Below, one piece after another: positions 44,868 through 56,862 of a DNA stretch of 64,000 nucleotides. The notes under the pieces are model-generated. The model was not told the origin of the DNA, did no database searches, and worked only from the letters and a program-made list of their open reading frames with translations. The stretch lies in contig PYST01000026.1 in assembly GCA_003049485.1 (NCBI GenBank), positions 124,001 through 188,000 of the forward strand, in the 5' to 3' direction. Every line of letters starts with the position of its first letter. Position 1 is the first letter of the stretch. The translations under genes were made by a program, and so were the position numbers. This stretch comes from Ophioceras dolichostomum. Its lineage: Eukaryota > Ascomycota > Sordariomycetes > Magnaporthales > Ophioceraceae.

Positions 44868-46332
44868 CTAGGGCTTGGCTTCCACAATCTTCTCGTCCCG
44901 CCTTGCGGCGTCCCTCTTATCTTCTGGTTGGGCTTCTTCTTCTGGGTCGCTTGGCTGTGTTTCCCTCTTGTCTTCGGGTTCGGTGATTTGCTGGGCTTCC
45001 CTCTTATCGTCCTGCTCGGTAGCCTGTTGGTCATCCCTCTTGTCTTCGGGCTTGGTGATTTGCTGGGCTTCCGCCCTCTTATCGCCCTGCTCGGTGACCT
45101 GTTGATCCTCTCTCTTGTCTTCGGGTTTGGTGACCTGTTGATCCTCCCTCTTGTCTTCCGGTTTGGTGACTTGCTGATCCTCTCTCTTGTCGTCCTTCTT
45201 GTCATCCTTGACCTCAGATTCGGTCGTTGTGCCGTTCTCGGCGCGTTGTTCGACGATCTTGATCCACTCCTTAAGTTCTGGCTCCCAGTGGTGTCTATTA
45301 TTCATCACAGCATGTTAGCCATCTTTGTTCACAGCCTAATGATCGAACACAGGGCGCAGAGCAGCAGACGACCTACCCTTTCCATTCGGTCGTGACCAGG
45401 CTCTTCATGCCGTACTCGTCAGTCAAGACACGGTCAAAGCTGTACGGCACGGTGGCCACGACGCCTTCGAATTCGGACTCGCGCATGGGATACAGGTCCC
45501 TGGTGCGGTACTTGTGGTTGTTCTTGCAGCTCCAGACGCCGGGCTGGCTGCCGGGCTCCCGCTCCATCAAACCCGTGATATCAACGAACATTCCGTTCGA
45601 GATGTCGATCCAACGAGCGTCAATGATGTTCATTCCGTCGCCACGTCCACGCTCGATGTGGTGCGGGTTGACGTCTAGCAGGTACGTCTTGTTCACGACG
45701 GAGCCGTCATCGGGGTCGACATAGGTGTACTGGTGCGTGGTGCGATTGTGGTGCTTGCCCAGGTAGTAGAGTGTCGCGCTCGAGACCTGCACGTCCAGAT
45801 CGTAATCCCACGGCATGATGCGTCCATTCCACCACCAGCCGAGAAGCGTTCCATGCGCCAGCCACGTCTCGACGCCGAGTTCCCGGAACGTTGTCAAGTA
45901 GCTCCTAATCAGGTGTCTCAGCGATGGCCGGTGCTCATCGTAGGCCACCACGCCCTTGAAGTACCGCAGGTCATAGTGACCTAATGTGTCGTCTCCGCCG
46001 GGCTCATGGAAGTACTTTCTTGCCTCCCAGTCGATCTTCTCCTCTTTCTTCTCGTCCTTCTTCTCTCCCTTCTTCTCTTCTTTCTTTGGTGGTCCTGGTT
46101 CGGTCGTCGCTGCGGGCTTCGGTGACTCTGTCTGTGACGTCCGGGCTGCTGCGGGCTTCGGCGTCCCTGTCTGTGATGTCCGGACCGCTGTGGGCTTGGG
46201 TGTCCCTGTCCGTGATGACCGGACCGCTAGCGACTTGGGAGCTGTTTTGGTGGTCGCCTCCTCTGGTTGGGGCAGAGCTGCTACCGCAGAGACGAGGGGT
46301 AGGACAAGAAGGAGGCTCCTTGAGAACTTCAT
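44868..46332 (-). CDS. Secreted LicD/Mnn4-type protein with charged repeat tail
   Basis: LicD-domain protein of the nucleotidyltransferase-like superfamily that in yeasts includes Mnn4, needed for mannosylphosphate transfer to glycans. Exons 46332-45377 and 45294-44868 (82-nt intron, GG|A codon split) give 460 residues. A clear signal peptide (KFSRSLLLVLPLVSAVAA) is followed by three degenerate repeats of RTSQTGTPKPAA and a Lys/Glu run. The LicD core (about 125-318) has LGVETWLAHGTLLGWWWNGR and MPWDYDLDVQV, the latter with the acidic DxD-type metal motif. The C-terminal 140 residues are nearly all 11-12-residue repeats of the type EDKREDQQVTKP. The charged tail recalls the Lys/Glu repeats of yeast Mnn4. 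Likely Golgi or secretory; activity inferred. Confidence 0.88.
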
Positions 46333-49300
46333 GGTGGCGAGTATGGAGATGATGATGTGTGGGGGGATCGGCCCTGCCTTCAACTAGGCATTGAGCAGTC
46401 CCGTCGAGGTCGAGACTGGTGCGACGCACTCTAGTCGGTTGCCCGGATTACCTGGGCTGGACCGTCGGCCACGAGGACTCGGATACCGCTCGTCAAAAGT
46501 GCAATCGAGAAGAGCAAGGCGAGTGGGGGGAAAGCAGAGACAAGTCGTCGAGTCGGATGATGCCGAGGGCCCTGATCTTCTTGGGCTATTGCCAGATGAC
46601 ACAGCAGTGACGGTTCACTGAGGCCGGGTCACGGCTACCTGTTACGGCTTTGATGAGGGAGGTCGCAGGTGGGGTGGGACAACGGGGCGATCTGTGCGAG
46701 GCAGATACAGGACGGTATCGACGTCGAGGACTCAAGCGAATCGTGGTTCCAGTGACGAGTCCTGGTGCTCGGCCGGTGGAACGAATATTGACCGCTCAAA
46801 AGATGGAGAAAAGAAAACAAAGAAAAAGAAAAAGAGGAACACAGGCGCGGCCGAAATCCTCTGCGAGACCACGTCCGATCGTTTCGTCAGATTGCCTGGC
46901 AACGTTGTCTTACGGTTAGCTGCAATTCATGGTGACCACCACTAACCTGGGCTGAAGAACAATCGCGAGGGGCCAGGACGAATCGGCGGATGTCATGGGC
47001 TGAATCTATAGTGAGCTGACGGGAAGGAAGAACTAACTCGAGTAACTGCCAATGACGCACAGGATCGCGTGCGCAGCAGAGGCAGGAAAGCCCACAGCCC
47101 AGGAAGGAGTGTTTCGACAACACCGGTACTAGGTAGTTGCCAAGAGCGGCGGCCGTCGTTAGAAATGCGAAGGAAAGAAAGAAGGACGGCGCAGGAATAG
47201 GACGCAGTATAGAAGGCCAGATTCGCGAATCCTCGCATCTCCAGCAGAAGGGGAAACGCTCCAGTCTGTAGAAGTAGCGGCGTCTCGGAGGATTATAAAA
47301 AAGACATCCTCCCAAGGTGACTGACCAAGCGACAGAACAGTATCAGGGTGGGTGCCATGCCGAGGACGCCTTCGTACCACACAATTCCATTACGGAGAGG
47401 GAAACGAAGTCGTCCACAATTCGACCTGCAAACCTGGCCAAGGGTGACGGACGGGGCTGGCTTGGCTGTGAACAGGGTGCAGGGGAGTGGGATGGATTTC
47501 TACGGAGTACCAGCGGGCACAGTGCGACATGCGCGGGGGCGGGTGAGCTGTGCTCTTCAGGGGAGGAGGAGTGGGCGGGCCTTCCCAAACCGCACTCCAA
47601 GAGCGAGCAACAGTGGATGCCTGAAGCAGGAACAGGCCAGTGCCCCTTGCGGTTCACCCTGGATTAGGATGTGGAGACACGTCTCAGCGGCACGCGACCA
47701 CCCCCCACACCCAGCTAAAAACACGCCGCTAGTTTGCTGGTGCTGTCACAGATCGCCGCTATTCCAGTCAAAGGAAATATGAAAGAGCGATGCAATTGAG
47801 ACCTCTTCTTGCCCGGGAGGCTTGTAGGTAGATACGCTTTCACGATTGGAACCTAGCTCACGAGGGATATTGTCAGTAAATGTCCAAGTGCACGAGAGTT
47901 CCGCCACCACGACGCCACGAAGACGGGAGGGATTAAAACCTAGAGATACATGCCCGACTCGTGAGGGGAATTGCCAGGAGCATTGCTGTCTTGGCCTGGG
48001 CTGGGCTAGCAAGTTATCCGTGCCGAATGTCCTTAAAACCGCCCCGATTCTCTGGGAACTTGTTAAAGCGCTAGCCGGACAAGTCAGGGAGGGTCCTAAT
48101 TCCCAAAGCTCTGACCCAAACTCATGACATCAAGTAGTACTTACATGCCATCTCGTCCTATCTCATCCCATCCTCGGAACTTTGCCGATCTATTTGTTTG
48201 TTTCTTGGTTCGAAAGAGATAGAGAGAAGTTTTGAGTTTGCCGGATCCCTTTTGTTCAAAAGACTGAGGCGCCTGGGTAGGCAGTACTTTCCGTAGTCCC
48301 CATTCGAGATACGACTACAGGAGACTGCGAAGATTTGCACTAAGATTTCGGGTGCGCAAGAGTTGGCTCATTTTAGCGCATGACGCGCGTCCTTCTCCTG
48401 AACAGACACAGCATTGAACAATGCTGGAGCATTTAGTAGACCAGTGCACCTCACCACCTCGTTGTAGCCCAGCACAGGTTAACCGAAGTGCTTGGCAGTT
48501 GTTGGGGCCGTCCATTCGGTACCAACGTCAATCCTACGTAACTCATAACAAAAAGCAGGAGGACAAGCAAGAAAAGAGAAGAGAAGAGGTCCTCGATAGA
48601 CCAACACAAGCATTGTTTGTTCCAGAGAAGAGTTGAGAGAGTCGAACAAACCAGAGTCGAGCAGGTACGAGCACAGCGGCGAAGGATGGCGCGGATCATT
48701 ACATTGTTCTCGACGTCCAAGGGCGTCCTCAAACACTCTGCATGTCTCCTTTTTGTGATGACGAGAGCTGTTGTGTTGACCCTGTCCCCACCGTCAGAGA
48801 ATCTCAGCGACTCCCCTGCTCCCCTACTACGACGTAGCGACTTTAGCAACTCTCTTACTAGAGCACTACTCACGGACGACCCAAAAATAACCCATAGGAA
48901 ACGGTCAGCTTGTTTTACATACGTCGGCAGGCCTGTTCTTCTTCTTCATACTGCTACGTCCGCCCATGGCTTTCCTTTCCATCAGATACACGTCCGCCGT
49001 AAAGGATTAGCTTTGCGATCACCTGCTACTCTGGTAGTCCCGTCTATCCGGCACTGTGACAATAGGGGGACCTTTTCCTTTTCTTCTTTCCTCGATATAC
49101 ATGTATGTAGCACCATCCCGTCCCTGTCTCCCTCACCTTCCCTTCCCCACAGCTGGAAGCGAGAGATTCTTCAACGGCAGCAGCCACGGTGCCGGATTGC
49201 CGTGCTTGGCGCCTTACACAGCGTCATACAGCGCACTGCCAAGAGCGCACCAGGCCCGCCCACGAAACAGCTTACTGCGAACACAACTCGACGGCCCGAT

Positions 49301-51493
49301 GGAGGTTCGATGTCAGGTGGGTTGTGGCTGCCGCCAGTGTAGCCTGCCGCCTGCCGCATTTGCATCTGCGTTTATTCTTTTATCTCGCACCTGTTGAAAG
49401 ATCGACGTCTGCAATTGCCAAGTCAACCACGGTCGCGTGCGCTCCTGCCCATCTCTTCCTAGCTTCGGCGCTCCTTTTCTGCAGGACTGTCGCGTGAGTG
49501 GACAGTCGCTGGATATACGGAACAGACAGTAAAATACCAAGAAAATAAAATCGGAACTTGTGTGGGAATAGCTGTTTGTCACCAATGCTTCTCCATCTCA
49601 CAGAAGCCTTGGCAATGGCCTCCCTCGAGCCCTCCAGGAGTCCCAGTGACCGTTGTGTGTTGGGATGTGGAGCGGACTCCATTGTGCTTCATTACCAACA
49701 CGCAGCACAAACAGGTCTTTTCCAGCGCAGCTCACTGAGGGGCACAGTGAGGGCGACACGGTCTTCGGTCTCAACAGTGCACCCAAAGGCCAAGCCGCAC
49801 GGCCCGACGAACATCTGTATATCGGAATGTTGGTAAGCCAGCCCACCTCCAGGCTGAGAGGTCCCCCAAGACCAAGCGTCAGCAACCTCAGGGACGAATC
49901 CACGACGTTCTCTCCTCCCTCCTCCTTCTGTCAGCCACACCAAGCCCACATGAATATAAAGGGGATGTGGATCGCCGCGCTCTTTCCAGTGTTTTCGGGC
50001 GATAGGACGGCCAGAATTGGTGCGCCGAGTATTCCGTATATACGTTCGTACAACGACAGGAATCCAGGCATCGTAACCGATGATCAGCGTTGAGGAAGCA
50101 CTTGCATGCGGGCGGCGGCAACAGGAGCAGAAGGATCTCACCTCCTTTCCAACACTTGCTCCGTCGAGGGATGCTCGGCGAACTCCTTTTACTCAACCCT
50201 CCGATTCGCACAGAGGGCGCACAGTCGGTAGCCTTCGAGAAGGCGGAAAGATAAAAAAGATATCAGAACATTTTACGTACGTGTGTGTTCACACCCCCAC
50301 TTCTATCCAATTGCCGGGTTGTGGCGCCGCCTTACCCGTTCGTTTCTTATCGGGGGGAGGTGAACGTCGGGAGAGGGGGGAGGGGAGGGGGGCTATTTTC
50401 CGTCCTCGCCTTTTTTTTTCTTTTTTTTTTGGAGGGGAAGGGGAGGAAGGCGTTCTGATTGACGCAGACGCAAACGACAGCTACTGGATAAACGACAACA
50501 GAAACGACAAGAGGCTTAGCCTCTTCAGCCCCCCGAAACAAAAGCCCACCTAGAAGTCGCACACGAATCTTTGCTGCTTGGACCTATCATGCAATTGCGC
50601 ACACACATCAGATAAGAGACTCAACGCATTTGATGACGAGACGTTGGACGACCGTCCAATCCTGGTGAGAAGAGAAGGGAGGTGTGGTCGCGTGTTGTCT
50701 CGTACGGTTTGGTCTCGTGCGCACGCTTCAGCTTTCCAAGAGCTCAAGGTACTTTGCATTGCAGAAAGGGCCAGAAAAAAGGACGGGATGTAGGAAAAGC
50801 GTAGGTCGTGTGCGCACCCACACAGGGAGGGGGAATATTGGGAATGCAGCCCGTAGAAAAAGGGTACCTGGGGCCACCACCACCGAAATTGTCGGGGATG
50901 TCCTCTTCTGGTTCTGTGTCGTGTGAGCAGCCAATGGTGCCGTCAGCTCTGTCCTTGGCGGTTTCTTGGCTGCTGGTGATCATTTCCTGAGATGTGCCCC
51001 GGCTGAGACAGGACAGCATTGATGAGATTGAGAGTTTCTGAAATTAAGACTGAAAGGGATGATTGGGTGGAGCACACGTTGGTTGAAGGATCTCGATGTT
51101 TCTATTGGCTTGACCTCTCTTGGCTTGACCCCAAGTCTGGGCAAGCATACACAATACTGGACAGTGAGTTTGTCGCGATTATGAGCAGGCTTCGAGTTCC
51201 CAACGTAGCATGAGGCGGCTGGCTACGCGATGACGGAGAGGAGAAGCCTGGGGCGGTGGAACCGAAACTCGCTAGTGCAAGGGGCGTTTTGGCTCGAGAC
51301 CCAAGGAAAAGAGTCAACCTCCACGACGACATGATTCCCCAAGGCGAAGATGGTCACCGTCTCAACGAGGACCAGTCCAACGCGAGATCTCCCAAATTCG
51401 CCGCCGATTTTGCGACCCGTCCCATGTCTACCACAATGCACCAGCACTTACACCCCGTCACTCATCGAAGTCGTCCCCCAAGCCGTGTCGCCA
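46333..51493. other. 5.1 kb with no supported gene
   Basis: The left end is the LicD-gene promoter. ORFs such as plus 48617-49342 are long enough to notice but have no domain, erratic codon use and overlapping ORFs on the other strand. Pyrimidine runs (T-runs at about 50411-50430) and scattered A-runs occur. No RNA gene or transposon recognised. The stretch separates the conserved left part from the decaying accessory genes on the right. Confidence 0.5.
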
Positions 51494-52759
51494 TTATCGA
51501 AGGGGGAGCACATTATGTCGGGCACCGGGTTTCTGGCCGTATGTAGATGGTATTTTTATCTGGTTGGCGCCGGACAAGAGAGTGTGGCCCATCGGAACTT
51601 ACATTGGCCAGCAGCATGGATCGCAGTATCATTGATGTCGTTCCGCACCAGGGCGAGGAAACCGTCTACTCCCTCCCAGCTCCACCCTAATACTTCAGTG
51701 AAAATACCATAACTTATCGCTTCCCAGCCCTTATGGTATAGGAAATTTTCGTGCATCCATCCCTGGCTATCTGTTATATCGACATCAAGACAAGGGAGGA
51801 GAACCGACTTACCCAGCTCCTTCTGTCAAGATTGTGTCGGCCACCAGTTCTGCGGGCATTTATCGGTGCGTCTTGCCACATTCTTCAAGCCGGCCGCCTC
51901 CATCTGGCTCACATATTCCTCCTCGTCAGGAAAATGACAGCAGCCCATCTTGCTCATCCCATCGGCGAGATACCCAACCCATTGGCCCAAGGCCGTGCCA
52001 TCCAACTTACCATCGTTCAGGATCTCCACGACTTCGACCCAGCCGCCGGGCTCCAGCGCGGCGTAAGCTCGAGCAAAGAACCTAGGCCAGTCACGGAGGA
52101 AGGCGGTCGTGCATCGGCTGTGGATGAAGTCGAAGAAATGCTTAAAGCACCAGTCGTCCTCGTCCTCGACGTCCAAAAGCATGAATCGGACGTTTGGTGA
52201 CACCCACTTGGGCTGGATCGGACTGAGGTCAACACCAGTGATCGTGGCTGCTGTGTTTCCGTCCGCAAAGTCGAGAGCCCATATACCAGTGCCTGTGCCA
52301 ACATCAAGCACCCGGTGGGCGTTCTTCGGGTCGAAGGGGCAGAGGAACAAGCGGCCGGAGACCCGCCGGATGATCGCATGCTGATGATCCAGGCGAGCCT
52401 GCTCTGTCTCATCATTGGGTAGTGGTTACTGTGCAGCAAAGGACTTGGAGTGGTAGGTGCGGCCGTTCCGCGTACGGAAGTGGCATCCCGAAGGAGAGAG
52501 CGATTCTGTGTCAGGACGAGACGCCCCCCTCAATGGCCGAGTCACTACCGCCACCGTCTGATACGTCGGCGCCGGTGGTAGGCACTGAGCCCACCAGCGG
52601 GGTGAGCGAACCGGCGTCGTCATCCTCTTCGGGCACGGGAGTCGCTGCCGAAGTGCTCGAGTCGGGGTTGTCGTCGGAGTCCGCGGCCGGTCCGGCGTCG
52701 GGGTTCGGCAAATCTGTAAGCAGCATGGATCGGATGCATTCGCCAGAATTCCCGTTCAT
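51494..52759 (-). pseudogene. LaeA-like SAM-dependent methyltransferase, disrupted
   Basis: Remains of a fungal LaeA/UMTA-type class I methyltransferase common near secondary-metabolite genes. An acidic Ser/Asp-rich N-terminus (from ATG 52759) leads to GGSDSAIEGG, where a G-run (52524-52529) shifts frame to DTESLSPSG...NGRTYHSKSF. An in-frame TAA (52426-52428) interrupts before PLPNDETEQARLDHQH. The SAM-binding core VLDVGTGTGIWALDFAD and TGVDLSPIQPKWVSPN is intact. A TGA (51826-51828) falls just before QKELG. A 42-nt intron (51771-51812) precedes SYGIFTEVLGWSWEGVDGFLALVRND, the typical C-terminal block. A final exon with TYGQKP is out of phase with the preceding donor. Three or four independent lesions argue for a true pseudogene, although sequence errors could explain some. 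Confidence 0.8.
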
Positions 52760-53439
52760 TCTCGCGACGAAACAGCATTGATGGCAAGAGCCGGGAGCAG
52801 GTCTACTATTAAGTAGGTATGCTGCATGACAAGACCCCGGGCCCCTCCCCGGTGCCGTGGCCTTGGTTGCACACCCACGGTCCGGGGGGCGCTGGACTGG
52901 CGCTAAGGCCAAGTGGTAGTCACGCATCCCCCGGTAGTCAGCAGTGTGCCAGTGGCTCGCTAGGGAACCGACGCTGGCTCCTCAGAAGACTTCCAGTCTC
53001 ACAGAGTCCGAACCGCCTCCGGCATGGAGCGTAACCCTTCTCGGGAGCAGGTCGCAGCTCCAATTGGGGGTGTGGAAACGTGGCGTAGGGCACTCCCGGA
53101 TGGATATTGCGTGGCGAGCTTGGTGGGTTCGGCAAGCTGACCCCAATGACTCTCAGCAGCTGCTAGCGACCATTCCAAACAAAGGGAGCTCGCTGTCCGT
53201 GCTACACCACCGGGGCTCTGGAACCATCTCCCAACACCCCCACCATGAGGGACGACGAGGGGAGCTTCGCAGTGGGATGACCGGCTTCACTTTTACCATG
53301 CTTTGGAAATTGACCTACCAAAGCCACGAACAGGCTGAACAAGATGAAGATCGGGCTGCCGTCAACTCGACAAACGCCTCGGAAACCGAGGTTGATACTG
53401 ACGGCGGGACCCCAAGGAACGTCAATTAGGAACCGAACG
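52760..53439. other. Intergenic between two pseudogenes
   Basis: No gene recognised. The plus-strand frame 52944-53429 has no domain. The ABC-C homology starts only near 53.45 kb. Confidence 0.45.
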
Positions 53440-54720
53440 CAAAGAAATTCGGTAAAGACGAGAAGAGAGAGGAGGGTGCTGTGAAGCGACGCATCTATGC
53501 CACCTATCTGAAAGACAGTGGCGGCTGGTTCTTCTGGTCTTTTCTTCTGATTGCATTTGTTCTCGAATAAAGTCGGGGGCATTGTTAAGTTGACAAAATT
53601 CTCATCGGCGTGAAAAGTTTGCGCTAATGAATGGCCTGTGAAGCGTCTGGAGAGCACGGCGAAATCGCCGGTGTTCGAGCAGTTCGGATCCGCTGTTGCC
53701 GGCGTGACGACCATACGGGGTTTTGACAAATCGCAGATTTACGTCGACCGGATGTGCAGGAAGATCGAGGACTATGCGGTGGTGATCTGGTATCTGCGGC
53801 TCTTCAACCGCTGGCTGGGATGGCGCATGGCCGTCGTCGGGTCGTTTTTTGCTCTCTTCATCTCTACCTTCATTCTGCTCACGACAAACATGGACCCAGC
53901 CCTTGCCAGCTTTGCATGAGCCTTTGCACTAGAGTTCTCGGGCGCTGTCATGTGGACTGTTCGCCAGTACTCCAGCATCGAGTCAACTCTGAGCGCTGCA
54001 AAGAGAATCATCGAATACACTGACCTCCCGACCGAGTCTCTCGACGGTGAGAAGGCTCACACTGCTTGGTCGCAAGAGGGAAAACTGCCATGACCACCGA
54101 CCTGCCTCCCGTCTTGAGAGGCCTTACCTTCAGTGTGGAGAAGAACCAGCGAATCGGCGTGGTTGGACGGACTGACGCTGGGAAGGGCTCCCTCGCAATG
54201 GCCTTGTTCCGTTTCCTGGAAGCGTGGTCGGGCAGCATCCACATTGACGGTCAAGATGCACGACCTGCGATCCCGGCTCGCCATCATTCCACAAGATCCG
54301 GTTCTCTTCTCTGGTAGTGTGCGGAGCAACCTTGATCCCTTCGATAACTACACTGACGCCGAGCTTCGCGACTCGCTGATGCGTGTACACCTGTGTCCAT
54401 CTGACAGCCCGACACCTGTCGCAGGGTTTGCCAGGCAGAACGTCAATACCATCCGGAATCTCGCATCGCCAATCTCGGAAGGTGGCCTGAACCTGTCACA
54501 GGGACAGCGGCAGCTCCTATGTCTGGCGAGAGCCATCATCCGTCGTCCCAAGATCATGGTCCTTGACGAGGCCACTAGCGCGGTTGATATGACGACGGAC
54601 GCGCTGATCCAGCAGTCCATCCGTGAGGAGTTCACGAACTCGACCCTCCTCGTCATCGCACATCGCATCTCCACGATTGCTGCTAGACAAGCTTGCTTAT
54701 TTCTGTACCTGTCTCGACGA
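53440..54720 (+). pseudogene. ABC-C (MRP-type) transporter, truncated and internally deleted
   Basis: Only the second half of an ABC-C multidrug/conjugate exporter is left. The linker to the second membrane domain is readable (KDEKREEGAVKRRIYATYLK, to a TAA at 53570). Most of the membrane domain is then missing, an estimated 200 residues. Homology resumes at RLESTAKSPVFEQFGSAVAGVTTIRGFD (53640), passes a TGA at 53917-53919 and continues to about 54090. The second ATPase domain begins in another frame with [13 protein letters not shown], a damaged Walker A (consensus GxxGxGKS/T has D and G substitutions). A second shift near 54256 restores the frame for [15 protein letters not shown], the signature [14 protein letters not shown], Walker [13 protein letters not shown] and the H-loop IAHRIST. 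The first half of the transporter is absent. Clearly non-functional. Confidence 0.9.
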
Positions 54721-55119
54721 GGACGTAGCGTCGGTGGTTCGATCAAACTATTCATTCGATATGTATTAAATTACGGCCGCGCAAATAAGAGTTATTTACC
54801 GATTTGTGATTTTGTGCGACGGAAACGTTCGAAGACCGCCGTGGCTTAAAGCGACGGTAGCGGCCGCTCCACGACGTGCTGTCCGGACGCTTGAGTTGAG
54901 CGGTGCGGGGTGGTGGGCTTGGAATTTGGGGGCAACTGGAGCCGAGCTCAACCATCTCGCAACGATAATGAACGGTAAAACGGGTTGTGAAACGCGTGGG
55001 CCAAGCCAACTCGGGCTTTATTGCCAAGTCATGTCGAGCAACTTTCCTCGGTCATTTGATTATCCAACAGGTCCCTTCCCTCCTGTCTGGGGTTTTACAC
55101 GACCAACGGTCGGGACATC
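54721..55119. promoter_or_regulatory. Upstream region of the SLC40 gene
   Basis: Short interval that must contain the SLC40 promoter and leader. No TATA box or other strong motif identified; no gene. Confidence 0.4.
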
Positions 55120-56862
55120 ATGACGAGCCAGGAAATCCCATTGCCAGGGGGCGCCGGCGCGGTTGAACCTTTCATTGAACTTGAACTACAAGCCTATCCC
55201 CAAAATCCTTCCGTGCAAATGATCTATCGGGACATGCAACCCATGGTCGCCGAGCCCTTCATGGCCGCCGAGGCTGTCGACCTGGACCCGCCGCCCACCC
55301 GATACCGCGATACGGTCCCCCGATCTCTCGAGATCCGGCTCTACGTCTCGCACTTCCTCTCAACCTGGAACTCTCGGCTCTTCGAGTTCGCCGCCGTGCT
55401 CTTCCTAGCCTCCATCTTCCCCGACACGTTGCTCCCCATGTCGGTCTACGCCCTGGTCCGCAGCGGCGCCACCATCCTCTTTGGCCAGTCGATCGGCTCC
55501 CTCATCGACCGCGGCAACCGCCTGGCGGTGGTTCGCGCGTCCATCGTCGGCCAGCGCCTTGCCGTCGCGGCGAGCTGCGGCTTGTTCTGGGCGCTAGAAC
55601 GGCGGGGTTGGGGGATGGACGGGCGTCTTAGAAATGGACTGTTTGCCCTGACCGTCGTGCTTGCTTGCGTCGAGAAGTTGTGCGCCGTCATGAATCTCGT
55701 GTCCGTCGAGAGAGATTGGGTCGTCGTCATCACCGAAGGGAACGAATCAGCGCGTCGAGGTTCGTCTTCGACACAGGAGTCCTGAAGCATCGCATTGCGC
55801 TGACTTATGTACCTAGTATTAAACGCCCGAATACGGCGAATCGATCTCTTCTGCAAGCTAGTGGGGCCACTGGTCATCTCGATGGTCGCGATTGCATCGA
55901 CTCTCATCGCTATCTGGGCCACCCTTGCCATGAACATCTTGTCTGTCATTGCGGAATATATTTGCATCGCTCAGGTAAGAGTCCCTCAGAGACGCTGCCC
56001 AGACAATGAGTTGACAAGCGTAGGTCTACAAGCAAGTGCCTGCTCTTGCCTCGAGAAGAGAAAACGCGACAGCGCAGACAGGCGCGCCGGCCTCCAGAAG
56101 GTCCGCCGCCTCCTCGTGGCTGACATCCATGACACATCGTGCTCTCCCCATCGACTCGCTCCCTTTCTACTTCCACCATCCGGCCTTCCTGCCATCCTTC
56201 TCGCTCGCGCTTCTCTACTTCACCGTCCTGTCCTTCTCGGGCCAGATGATCACGTACCTAATCTCGGTCGGGTATAACTCGCTGCACGTCGGTGTCGCCC
56301 GCACCGTCAGCACCGTCTTCGAGCTGAGCGCCACGTGGATTGCGCCTTGCTTGATGAAACGAATCGGCATCGTCCGGGGGGGCATCTGGAGTCTCTGCTG
56401 GCAGATGGTCTGGCTCGCTGGGGGGGTGACGTGGTTCTTCGCGAACGCTTCCGGCAAGGGCAGCAACAGCGTGGTCTCTGCGACCGGGCTTGCCGTTGCC
56501 GTCGCCCTCAGTCGCATCGGGCTCTGGGGCTACGACTTATGCGCTCAGAACATCATCCAGGATGTAAGTGACGAACCACTTCAAGCAGACTCATCCGTGA
56601 CGCTAACACCACGCAGGAAGTCGAATCTGAGTATCGCGGAACGTTCTCGACGGTCGAAGCATCGTTCCAGAACCTGTTCGAGCTGCTCTCGTATGCGTCC
56701 ACCATTATCTTTTCCCGGCCGGATCAGTTCCAGTGGCCCGTCGTCATCAGTGTCGTCGCTGTGTACGCTGCCGGTTGCCTGTATACAGCGTTTGTGCGTC
56801 GGCGGCGAGGGCACCTCTTTCATGCACCGCCGTGCATGGGTGACAAGAGGGGGCAAATATGA
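55120..56862 (+). CDS. Ferroportin-type transporter, solute carrier family 40
   Basis: Major-facilitator-fold metal exporter of the SLC40 family (animal ferroportin exports iron). Exons 55120-55759, 55817-55974, 56024-56563 and 56617-56862, with introns of 57, 49 and 53 nt, encode 527 residues. Family hallmarks are RLYVSHFLSTWNSRLFEFAAVLFLASIFPDTLLPMSVYALVRS, IDRGNRLAVVRASIVGQR, VLACVEKLCAVMNLVSVERDWVVVI and, after the first splice, VLNARIRRIDLFCKLVGPL. Further membrane segments follow (FSLALLYFTVLSFSGQMITYLISVGYN; GLWGYDLCAQNIIQD-EVESEYRGTFSTVEASFQNLFELLSYAS). The cytosolic N-terminus of about 70 residues is Pro/Glu-rich. No lesions are seen, unlike its neighbours. Membrane (plasma or vacuolar) and metal specificity are inferred. 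Confidence 0.92.

Noticed and set aside
48617..49342. 241-residue plus-strand ORF
   Set aside because: No domain, mixed codon use and no supporting splice or promoter context; kept as non-coding.
51494..54720. RIP as the cause of the pseudogenes
   Set aside because: The lesions are indels, a deletion and stops not explained by C-to-T at CpA, and the surrounding DNA is not strikingly AT-rich.
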